Notes under the pieces: model-generated | What the model saw: only the letters and a program-made list of their open reading frames with translations | Told to the model about the DNA's origin: nothing | Database searches by the model: none | DNA from: Girardinichthys multiradiatus | Lineage: Eukaryota; Chordata; Actinopteri; Cyprinodontiformes; Goodeidae | NCBI RefSeq assembly: GCF_021462225.1 | Contig: NC_061805.1 | Coordinates: 28,847,958 to 28,911,957 of the forward strand | DNA: 64,000 nt | Direction of reading: 5' to 3' | Part shown: positions 1-12,511 of the stretch, in pieces | Position numbering within the stretch: position 1 is the stretch's first letter | Layout of the letters: each line of letters opens with the position of its first letter | Translations under genes and position numbers: made by a program

Positions 1-19
1 AATGTGACAGTAAAAATAC

Positions 20-3000
20 CTTTCAGTCCAACCTTGGCCAGTAGTGCGTGAAGCTGCAGCATAAGTTCCTCACTGGGAGGAATCTCTTTGCTGGCCAAGA
101 TCAGAATCTGGAATAAAATTCCCGTTCCTCCTTTGGAAACAAACACTCCCACTCTGCGTCCTCTGCCTAAGACAGAAAACCAAGAATAGGACTGTATCAA
201 ATGAGCTGAAACTTAAATCAGGACAAGGTTAGAACCACTTGGAGTAACATTGATATAATTTATCACTACTACCTTATTAATTGGGGAATCAAATTATACT
301 ATGTATGCTTTAAGAACATGTATCAGGTTTTTAAATTGTTTTTATTGCATTTATAAATAAATGCAGGAGATCTCATTTTAAAAAGCTTGATATTTTAAAT
401 TTAGTGTGAAAAATAAATAAATCAGGGTGTCCTTACCAACTGTCAGCAGCTCACTGAGGATGTACATGATGTTCAGGGTGGTCTGAACATCCCTGCTGTT
501 CTGTCAAAGTATGAAAAATGCTTCATTCTTGCATCTTACAAGGTTGATGTATACATTTTTTTCTTTTATGGTCTTTTCCTGTCTATTGGATTACTATGTT
601 TCCCAGAAACATATTTCACAGGTTCTCAAGTGATACTTATTTTTAGTACTGAATAAAGGATACTTGCTTTCTAAAACTTGCATCTGAGATGTCATACTGC
701 CTTTAAAAACCTCCATTAGGTGGTTGACTCTCAAAAGGGACAATATAATACTGTTCATTCAAAGTAACTTAATCCTACTGTTGCTGACTATTAGAAAAAT
801 AATCTTTTGAAAAGATTGTGCTACAGTGCTGTGATGTGATAGTCTGTGGTTGAGTGAACATGTGCTGACCTCCAGAGAAGCCAGGATGACCTCCATTCCA
901 CTGGAGCCTTTGGACATCACCTCTTTTCCGCTCCTCTCTGTAACGCCACACACAGTAAAAATAATGAGACATTTAAAAGCAGAAAATGTTGTTCAATTGA
1001 AAAAGGCTAAAAAAGATTGTAAGCACTTAAGTAGGTGATGACCACCATTACAAGACTCCTGAGATTCCATTCTGAGGCCAAAGAAACTCCAGAGTCCTTC
1101 AGAGGCTTGCAGATTTATTTCATGAGCCAACATAATGTAATATCTCAACTTTCCAGCATGGCAGCCATCTTAGCTGGAGAACTTGGGCTTGTTTTCAGGA
1201 ATTGAAGTGTAGAAGATTGTCTCGGGTTAAATGCTTCAAAGGAAGGACTCCCATTCAGAAATATGCAGACCAATGACTCCAAGTGCCACAACACAGAGCG
1301 CAACGGCTCGCGTTACAACGGACAAAGAGGGAAAGTGACTTCATTCTCTGTTGTGGACACCTTTAATTTACTGTATCTTTACATAGCAAAGAGTTGTTTG
1401 CATCCATATAAGTTTTCAATAACGCATCAGTTTTAACTTTTAAAGAGTCTTTAAACAAACTTAAAAACCACACTGCTTACATAAGATCAAATCACCTAGT
1501 CAAATGAGGAAGATTTTCAACAGATTATCGGTACTTGAGAAACTCGATCTATTATTTTCCCTGACTCTTAATGTTTTTGCAGTACCTAACATTCATTCTT
1601 GTTCTGTGAGTGTGAACAGATCAAAGACCTACTGAAAACAAGAAAACAACCAGAGCTGGCACTCTTTAAAATATGATTTCTCAACAAGTTTCAATGAAAA
1701 GAAGAGAATACAGGAAAATGTATGTAGAAAGAAGAAAAAACTAAAAAAACTGGAATTGAATGTGATGTTAACAGTGTTATTAGAGTTTGTTTAAGCCAGT
1801 ATATTATGCCAGGATGGTGAATCTATTGTAAAAAAAAAAAAAAACAACAAGTGGAGGATTAGTTTACTAGATGGTGATTTTAGACGATGTCTGGCAGGAG
1901 TGTTTGGCACAACATGCAATAGATGGTGCATGCGGGGATAAAATGTGCAAAGCATGCAGCTCTTACAACTTGCAGTGAGGAAAAAACGCAAACGTTACAC
2001 CGGAGACCAACCAGGAGTCATGTTTGTTCAGTCTGTCTCTCCACACAGAAAGGAGCAGCATCTTCTTAAAACATTTTTATCATGCCAGGCTTTTTAAAGA
2101 GCTTCTAAACAAATCAACACCTAAAAGCTGATTAATGTGTTGCTGTAAAAATGCATACTAGAACAAAATGACCTACGTTTGAATATCAGCACAGTGAATT
2201 GTTACATTTTTATTCCATTTAAATTTAGAGGTGCACAGAAATTTCAGCTGTTGAACGAACTCTACAATCAGTTGGTCTTAGTTTTAAAATATTTTCAAAA
2301 AGTGGCTGTTCCCTCAAAACCTAGTATGATGTCACCTCTACTCCAATATTATTTTTTGGCCTCTCAGAGCAGAAAGGCTAAAATCAAATATTTTGAATGC
2401 TGTTCTTATAACTTCTAAAGTCAGTATCAACAGGACAAAAGTGAACGAAAATTAAAAATCCACCACAAAATTCTGTTCAACACCTCAAATCGTCCCAACT
2501 TTCTTGTCATTTTGGTAACTAAAAGTCAAATATTAAACATTCAAACCATAAAGTCAAACTCAATAAAAATCATAGATGATGTTATCATGAAATTCCATAT
2601 TTTGGACAATGTTTAGTTCTGAAAGGTAAGACAAAATTTATTTCAACTTCCTTAGTAGTTTTCTGGTGTATTTATTCATTCTTGACCCTACCTGATGACC
2701 CTGCAGAGTCCAGTGATGGATAATATCTCCTGGTGTAGCGGTAATCCATTTTAAAACAAAAAGTCTAATGCTTCTCAGATGGCTTGAAGGAGAATGTGCA
2801 CAGTTCTCCAAAATGCCAGCTTTACTTCCACTGCAGCAAGTCAGAACCCTTCTGAGTTTGACAGGCTATAGTAAATGATGCCAAAAGGTAAAGAACTCCC
2901 GAAGCTTCATCGGTATGTCTGTATCCCCTCAAGGTTAGCAGTGATCTCCTGAGATGTTAACACAATCCATCTACTCTTCTACCATGTGTGCACAGATATC

Positions 3001-6000
3001 TACACTAAGTAACAAGCACCTCCCTTTGGACTCTGCCAACAACTGAACCACTGCCTGCCTCAACAGAAGACTGACAGTTGTTTAAGATGCATCTCTTCAT
3101 ATAAAGGCAGTGAGACATAAGAGAATACATTCCTGTGACATGGAAAAAAAGAGACTATAATAAGCCTTGGCTTTCCCTTGTTCTTTCTTTAGGTTTGCCT
3201 TTACTGCCTCCAAAGCCCCTAAGACTCGGAACTTAAGACAGAGTACAGAAAGGTCCCTCTTGGAGTGTATAGTTACTGTGAACAGGGTCACAGCCCCCCC
3301 TTCACTTCCCTCCAACCAACGTCATACTCATACACGTTTCAAGTTGAGGTTGCAGGGGGGGCTCTGACAGATAGCAAAGCAGTAGATGAGAAGGGGAACA
3401 GCTGTATATCATGATTGATAGAGTTACAGACAGACAGTTTTCCACTGCGCCCATCAGTCAGAATGGATTAACAGCTTTCCTTTGAAGAGAGGAGAAGACC
3501 CAAATTATAGGAAGAGGACAGATGATATTCAAGAAAGATAAGATGGAAACAAGGTCAGAGAGAATGCAAAGCATGCTGGCAAGGGAAAACGAATGAGTTC
3601 TTAATTTTATTACATAAAGGAAGAATTCCCTGGTTGATTCTCTGAAAATTGCTGTCATTCAAAAATATTTAGAGAAGTACTGAGAAAATGGTTGGTGACC
3701 TGAGTCTGATTATTTTCAGCACGGCTGGTTGAAAACTCAAAAATCCAATTTTTTTTCAGTTTCCTTTCAACCATTCCCCCTGAGTGCCTCAGTGTGGAAG
3801 TTGGTACTGAAGGAAGAAGATTCGAAGTTAGCTATTTCCAGTATCGGTGAGGTGTTTCCCAGGATTTCCTGCAAGTTTCAGTAATTCAATTTAAGACTTT
3901 TTAAAACTATTATTTACATTTTAAAATATAAATAACTCAGATTAGTTGAGTGCATAGCTTTAATTTGGTTAATAACTTAAGTTAAATATAACCTAGTCAA
4001 CTTAAATTAATCTTTTTCAATTGGCATGTTATTCCACTGCTTTCATACCTTGGTCATCCAACTTCCACACCTTCTTACAGTAGATAGTAAGGTTTATAGT
4101 GGTTACTGCTGCAGGTTGTAGCCTATTAGAATCCCTAATTATAAGCCAAACCTGGTTACATATACACTTTCTTATAAGCAAGCAGTGAATTAAATTAGAA
4201 GAAAGTTTTCATTGTAATTGCCTAAACACTAAGCCAGCTCCAGCAGAAACTGACTTGGTTAATAAAGAAATGTTGACCGACATACGTACAAACCAATTGA
4301 AGACCTACTATGATTTTGAGGTCTTTAAAATTCTCAGACCTAAAACTGGGAAACAATAAGGACTTAAGAATCTGCAGAAAGCATGGTCTAAAAACAAAGC
4401 CAGAGGAACAACAGCAGTGTAAGAAGCTATTTAAATGGCCACTGTATTTTCTACGAAGGCGTGTGGGTTGTTCAATTAGTCTGGCACAATGGAGAGCGAG
4501 TCTTCGTTGGGTGCCTATCATTTAGCTTCTTGGCCATTCCTTTATGTTCAGCCTGTAAGTCTAAGTACATGCTGGAGCTGGAAATGTTGACAGATTTTAC
4601 AAATCTCCAAGTCAAAGTAAGGGTCTACATTTCTGAGGGAATACACACACAGACTGATGTTTGCAGCTAATAATGCTAATCACTAATGTCAGATAGTAAA
4701 GACAGTTAAAATGTAAACTACTAATAATTTTGTCTGTTTTAAATTAGAGAAATCCTATATTGCAGTGTCTGCTGTCATGCACAATGTGATGTCACTTTGA
4801 CTGCCAATATAAATAAATAATAAAAGTACACAACACAATAGGCTAGAAACCTATTTTTAAATGCTGTTTTAAAACAGAAATCAGTTAAATTACAATAGGT
4901 TTAAAGAAAAGCTGGTAAAATAATTAATGCATTACAAAACTGGGATTGGAAATTGGTCAACAATCTGTGATCGATTGTATTGACAATTTTATATATGACT
5001 CAGCTATTTTTTAGTCAACTGATTCCAGAGCTGTTCAAAGTACACTAAGTATATCCAACGGCCGTAGTTTGTCTTTACATTGCTAGTTTTGTGAGTGCGT
5101 GTCTGCCATCTACGTCAATGCCAATTTGAGAATAGCAGGCAATCTTAACATGTCACAACTAGAACGCCGAGAATGCTCTGCATATTTGCTTGATAAATGA
5201 CCAAAACAAGTATCAAAACTGTCAGTTAATTTCACCACTTAGACAAATGCATTTATTGAGTGTAAGAGTGCAACAACAATGTGAAAGTGATATTTCAACT
5301 AATCTGGGTTTACAGCAGAGGCTCCCTGCTAACAGAGACACACTCATGTTACACTGTGTTCAACACCGTGAGGGGGCACAATGACTTCTCCTTCCGCTGT
5401 GAGATCAACACTCCTCTTAAAGAGTAATCGGAAACTGGGAGGCTCAAGATCCGTCAATCTACACCTCAGCTACTGCCGCACCCATCTTCACTATTTACAC
5501 AGCAAGAGCACTGAACAAGTAAGTTTTTAATGGATTAATTTACTTAATTATGCAGAGGTGTCCAAAGTGCGGTCTGTGGGCCATTTGTGGCCCTTGGAAT
5601 AATTTGGTGTGGCCCTTAACTAGGGCTGAAACAAATATTTGGATTAACTGATTACTGAAATAATCGTCAACTAATTTAGTAATCGTATAACCGTTAACTG
5701 GAGTATACAGACTCTAAAACATGCCATTTGCTGAAAGAACAACCGACTCAGAGCAGTAATGAAGCCAGAATTGTGCAAAACATATTTAGTATTTAAGATG
5801 GAAATCCTTCTTTATCTGTATATATACAGGTCCTTCTCAAAATATTAGCATATTGTGATAAAGTTAATTATTTTCCATAATGTCATGATGAAAATTTAAC
5901 ATTCATATATTTTAGATTCATTGCACACTAACTGAAATATTTCAGGTCTTTTATTGTCTTAATACGGATGATTTTGGCATACAGCTCATGAAAACCCAAA

Positions 6001-9000
6001 ATTCCTATCTCACAAAATTAGCATATTTCATCCGACCAATAAAAGAAAAGTGTTTTTAATACAAAAAACGTCAACCTTCAAATAATCATGTACAATTATG
6101 CACTCAATACTTGGTCGGGAATCCTTTGGCAGAAATGACTGCTTCAATGCGGCGTGGCATGGAGGCAATCAGCCTGTGGCACTGCTGAGGTCTTATGGAG
6201 GCCCAGGATGCTTCAATAGCGGCCTTTAGCTCATCCAGAATGTTGAGTCTTGAGTCTCTCAACGTTCTCTTCACAATATCCCACAGATTCTCTATGGGGT
6301 TCAGGTCAGGAGAGTTGGCAGGCCAATTGAGCACAGTGATACCATGGTCAGTAAACCATTTACCAGTGGTTTTGGCACGGTGAGCAGGTGCCAGGTCGTG
6401 CTGAAAAATGAAATCTTCATCTCCATAAAGCTTTTCAGCAGATGGAAGCATGAAGTGCTCCAAAATCTCCTGATAGCTAGCTGCATTGACCCTGCCCTTG
6501 ATAAAACACAGTGGACCAACACCAGCAGCTGACACGGCACCCCAGACCATCACTGACTGTGGGTACTTGACACTGGACTTCTGGCATTTTGGCATTTCCT
6601 TCTCCCCAGTCTTCCTCCAGACTCTGGCACCTTGATTTCCGAATGACATGCAGAATTTGCTTTCATCCGAAAAAAGTACTTTGGACCACTGAGCAACAGT
6701 CCAGTGCTGCTTCTCTGTAGCCCAGGTCAGGCGCTTCTGCCGCTGTTTCTGGTTCAAAAGTGGCTTGACCTGGGGAATGCGGCACCTGTAGCCCATTTTC
6801 TGCACACGCCTGTGCACGGTGGCTCTGGATGTTTCTACTCCAGACTCAGTCCACTGCTTCCGCAGGTCCCCCAAGGTCTGGAATCGGCCCTTCTCCACAA
6901 TCTTCCTCAGGGTCCGGTCACCTCTTCTCGTTGTGCAGCGTTTTCTGCCACACTTTTTCCTTCCCACAGACTTCCCACTGAGGTGCCTTGATACAGCACT
7001 CTGGGAACAGCCTATTCATTCAGAAATGTCTTTCTGTTTCTTACCCTCTTCCTTGAGGGTGTCAATAGTGGCCTTCCGGACAGCAGTCAGGTCAGCAGTC
7101 TTACCCATGATTGAGGTTTTGAGTGATGAACCAGGCTGGGAGTTTTAAAGGCCTCAGGAATCTTTTGCAGGTGTTTAGAGTTAACTCGTTGATTCAGATG
7201 ATTAGGTTCATAGCTCGTTTAGAGACCCTTTTAATGATATGCTAATTTTGTGAGATAGGAATTTTGGGTTTTCATGAGCTGTATGCCAAAATCATCCGTA
7301 TTAAGACAATAAAAGACCTGAAATATTTCAGTTAGTGTGCCATAAATCTAAAATATATGAATGTTAAATTTTCATCATGACATTATGGAAAATAATGAAC
7401 TTTATCACAATATGCTAATATTTTGAGAAGGACCTGTATTGTGTTTTATTTTTTAGGTGGAGAAACTGGATCACGTCTACAGAGGAGTAAATGTTACTAA
7501 TTGAAGGCTACATATATGAAAACAGCAAAAGGAAAAATAGCTGAATAAAGCCTGCCAGAGAGGCATTAGGAAGAAGTGAGCTCATCAAATCTCATCAGCC
7601 TGATATAAATCTCTGCTGGAGTTTAGTTGCTGCACGTTACAAACATTTCTGACTAGCTAAAAAAAATAAAAGGCTGAAACGTCATTTTGTAAGTCTATAT
7701 GTACAAATATTTAGTTCCCTAGCAACACTGAGCTAAAAGTAAATCAGGCTAAAACACCATGTCTGCAATCAGCAAAAACGTTGAAGATTATCATGTTCAG
7801 ATTTTCAAATGAATCCAGACAACTGACGAAAATACCGCTGTTTGCTTTTATTAGAAGGTTCAGTTTGTTGTTCCCAGGTTTATTTTAATGTCCTTCAGGC
7901 TACCTTCTTTGTAGCTTTGTATTAAATTCAATGCAATCCTAGACTGAGCTACATTCAAAATAGTTCAACTCCTGCATACTTAAAAGTCGACACGTAGTGA
8001 GATTTATATTCAGAAAAAATGAGAAAACATTACAGATAAGGACCTGAAAACCATCAGCAGTGCAAAGTGCCAATTCTGCTACTTTCACCAAATAAAGCAT
8101 TGTGTCCATTTTAGCTTTTTTATTTGTCACAAATAGATATTCACATCTGCTTTTTTGTAGTTCATCAAGGCATATAAAAAAATTGGCTTGAAGTTCAAAC
8201 TTACATTTCAGACTTGAAATCTATTAAGTTCAGTCTTTAGCCTGAAGATGTCTTTAACTGCAGCTAAAACAATGATTTTTAGTCATATGAGCAAAAGTGA
8301 ATTCTTCTGTTTAACCAGACTAGAGTTTCTCAGCTCAGAGGAATACAGCAACTACATGACTGGTTTTATAGCATTGATTTCATTCACTCGGTATTCCAAT
8401 GTACACTTCCCTCCTTGTAAAGTTTGGAGTGAACATCAATCCATTTAACATCTCTCCAAATATTCCACAATGTTTGTCCCCTCAAAGAAACCTATCCTTT
8501 TAGATATTAAATTGTTTTATCATGACTGACACCAGCTACTTAAGTGGCTTTTGAATGGCCAAATCAATTAGTGTAAACCTGAATAATGATAACGGTTTTA
8601 AATTTCTTTTAAGTGCATAAATGCAAACATGCCCAGAAATGAATACTTTGGAATTACTTCACGCTTACAGTTGTCACACTGCCTTAAAAGCATCTACACC
8701 TTCTGGGTCAAATCAACATTTCTTTATTAGCCATTTACATTTTTGGCTTTTATCAAATGTGAATTATGCATTTTTGTTTACCGGGGAGGCATGTGGCATA
8801 GAGTGATGGGTGCATCCTGAAACTGAACAACAGACCAAGAATATTTGCTTTATGCAGCATCACAAAATGCAAATAATCAGAAATGTAGACAGTTACATCT
8901 TAGAGAACAGCAGATAGCTGTGCCTATTGAAATCTATTCATACTATTAATTTGATTAGCTAATGCAGTCTGTCTGAACAGACCATTATAAAAGCACCTTT

Positions 9001-12000
9001 TATATAAAAATATTATGCAAGTATACTTTCAATTGCAACTCAAGACACAGACCTCTATTTGCATGAACTTGCATCAAGAATACACAGCTTAGTTTTTGTA
9101 GAAACACACTTAACAATTTTAGGTGTGTCCTTATTTTGTTTCAGTTGGATTATATTGCATTTTACAACGAGCCAATTCATTAGGTATACCTCGCTAGTAC
9201 GGACACTGACACCCATTTGCCTTCAAAACTGTCTAAATTCTTAAAAAGGGGGTCTAAAACACTCTTAAGAGATGAAGGTCAATATTGACATCATGGCGTC
9301 ACAAATGTTGCAGCAAATGTGTCAACAGTCCTGTTCCATCTCATCTTGAAGGCGCTTTGTTGGACTAAAATCTGGTGACTGTGGAGGTCATTAGAGTACA
9401 GGGAACTCATTGTCATGTTCAGGAAACTAGTTGAAATGATATGACCTTTGTTACGTGGTGCATTATCCTGCTGGAAGCAGGCATCAGAAGATGGGTACAC
9501 CATGGTTATAAAGGGGAGGGGGGCATGCTGAGCAACCATCAGGCAGGCTGTGGTGTTTAAACAGTGCTCAGTTGGTACTCTGGCCAAAAGTGTGTCATGA
9601 AAATATTCCCCAAAGAGTTAAAAGGCAGGATGGATCCCAGTTATTCATGTGTATACCAATTGATCCTCCCATCTGAATGTTGCAGCTGAGGTGAACACTT
9701 ATCTGGTACTAATTTTCCAGTCTGTTTTTGTCCAATTTTGTTGACTCTGTGTGAACTGTAGCCTCAATTTTCTGTTCTTAGCTGAGAGGAGAGGCACTCA
9801 CTGTGATTTTCTGCTGCTGTGGACCGTCTGCTTCATGTTTCGATGTTTTGGGTAATCTGTGATGGTTTATGCGTACATTTACTATTTAAACTACTGTTTG
9901 TTTTCCTATTATCTTAAACCAGTCTGCCCACTCTCCTCTAACATCAAGAAAAGCATGTTCACCCACACAACTACCAATTCCTCCATTTTCTTTCTTGTCA
10001 ACCATTCGCTGTAAAGCTGGGAAGATGGTTGTGGGTGGAAATTCCAGAAGATCAGCATGTCCTAAAATACTCAGATCAGTTTGTTTGGCACCAGAAACTA
10101 CATTCAAAGTTATGTAAACATAATTTCTTCCCCATTCTGATGCTTGTTCTCAACTTCAGCAAGTCGCTTTCACATCTAGATGCCTAAATTAGTCAAGTTG
10201 CTCCCGTGTGATTGGCTGAATATGTTTTAACAAGCCAGTGAACATGTGCACCTAATAAAGTGGTGAGTGTATCTTGTGAGTCTACTTTTTTTTTCCCTTA
10301 CCCTGCGTCTGTATGAGATGATAGATCTTCGCTGTGACTTGTCTTGCTGTTTCTACATCTCTCAGCATGACCTCCCTATTCATCCTCTCCAGCTGTCCGA
10401 GGAGCATTAGTACCCTGGAGTTACTGGGAACACTGGAAAAAAACAGACATTTCAAAGTTTAATACGAAGGTTCTGTATGGGTCCATATAATACTGTTTCC
10501 AGATGTACTATGCTGTCCAAAGGAGGAAGGAGCTTCTTTGTTGCATAAATGGAGCAAAACTGCAAGAACTGAATCACACCAGAGGAAGAAAAAGATACAG
10601 TATCACCCATTTTTAAAATATCCTTCCATGATCATATATTAGACAAATACAATGTCTTACAAAATAACTCATAACCCATGAACTTCATATTTTGTCATGT
10701 TACAGCTTCAAAGTTCACTGTTTTTATTGAGATTTCATTTGAGACCAACCCAAAGTAGCAAAGTGGAAAAAATTGATACAATGCGTTGTATTTTTTTTAC
10801 AAATAAAAATCTGAAAAGCTAAATCATGTTTGCTACACATGGCCCTCACATGGCTTGTGACAAACTCCAAGCAGGACCTCTGTGGCTTTTTGTCAACAAT
10901 GTCTTCTTGCCAGATTTGTGGAGTGAACGACTAATAGCTTGACCTACCTGAGCTGTGAATGCAGCTTCTCCAGAGTTGCCATGGGACTCTTGACTTGTTC
11001 TCTGATGATGTTCTCCTTTCATGCCCCAAGTGGATGGCCATGTCTTGGTAGTTTTGCAATTGAGCCATACTCTTTCTATTTTTAGATGATGATTAGGAAC
11101 AGTGCATCAAGAGATGTTCAGATCTTGAGATATTGTTCTTATCATAATCAGAATTAGCTTTTTTTCACCGTGTTTGCGCACACACAAGGAATTTAATCTC
11201 AGTGAAGACATTTTAAATATATAAAACAAGAAACAAAGTTTGTTTACTATATATATATATAGTACTGTGCAAAAGTTTTAGGCAGGTGTGGAATAAATGC
11301 TGTAAACAAAGAATGTTTTCAAAAATATAAATGATTGTTTATTTTTATCAATTTACCAAATGCTAAGTGAGGGAACCCAAACATACAGCCAAAGGCATTA
11401 ACAACTATCTTGAGCGTAAAGAAGAATTACTGGAATTGATGGTATGGCCCCCACAGAGCCCTGATCTCAACATCATGGAGTGTGTCTGGGATTACATGAA
11501 GAGATAGAAGGATGTGAGAAAGCCTACATCCACAGAAGATCTGTGGTTAGTTCTCCAAGATGTTTGGAACAACCTACCAGCCGAGTATCTTCCAAAACTG
11601 AGTGCAAGTGTAGCTAGAAAAATGTATGCTGTTTTAAAGGCAAAGGCTGATCACACCAAATATTGATTTGATTTAGATATCTCTTTTGTTAATTCACTGC
11701 ATTTTATGAATTGATGAAAATAAATGATTAACACTTTCATTTTTGAAAGCATTCTTTGTTTACAGCATTTTTTCACACCTGCCTAAAACTTTTGCACAGT
11801 ACTGTCTACATACAGTGTTTTTACAAAAGAGGAAGACAAGGATTAATTTGTGCAAATGTGCATGGTATCGAGCTGGGCACTGTGGACCTAAATTGGTGCC
11901 ATAAAGTTTGTTCAAAAGAAAAACATTTGAACCTGAAAAATTATTTTGAACCTCTCCCCAAAAAATGTGAAAACTGGAAAAAAAAGTTTTGCAACTGAAA

Positions 12001-12478
12001 AAAAAAACTGATGTGAAACTGGAAAAAATAAGTTCAAAACTACTTTTCAGATTCAAGTTTTTTTTTTGAACTTGCAGATTTTTTTTTGGCTTCAAACTTG
12101 TGGCCCTGTTTTGGCGTGGGGGGCGGGGCCTCAGATCATGACTGACAGCTCAACACAGCGGCTGAACAACATATTCCCAGCTGTTGCATTCAGAGACCAT
12201 GGGAACTGGGATTACCTGTAATACATCATCAATATTCTATATATATGTTTACCAAGACATGGCCATCCACTTGGGGCATGAAAGGAGAACATCATCAGAG
12301 AACAAGCCAAGAGTCCCATGGCAACTCTGGAGAAGCTGCATTCACAGCTCAGGTAGGTCAAGCTATTAGTCGTTCACTCCACAAATCTGGCAAGAAGACA
12401 TTGTTGACAAAAAGCCACAGAGGTCCTGCTTGGAGTTTGTCACAAGCCATGTGAGGGCCTCACGGCCTCATATGTGTG

Positions 12479-12511
<33 letters not shown>

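Noticed and set aside
7535..9160. Search for further agtpbp1 exons
   Set aside because: The exons at 16275, 10302 and 870 join in phase and match the family without gaps, so no coding exon is missing here.
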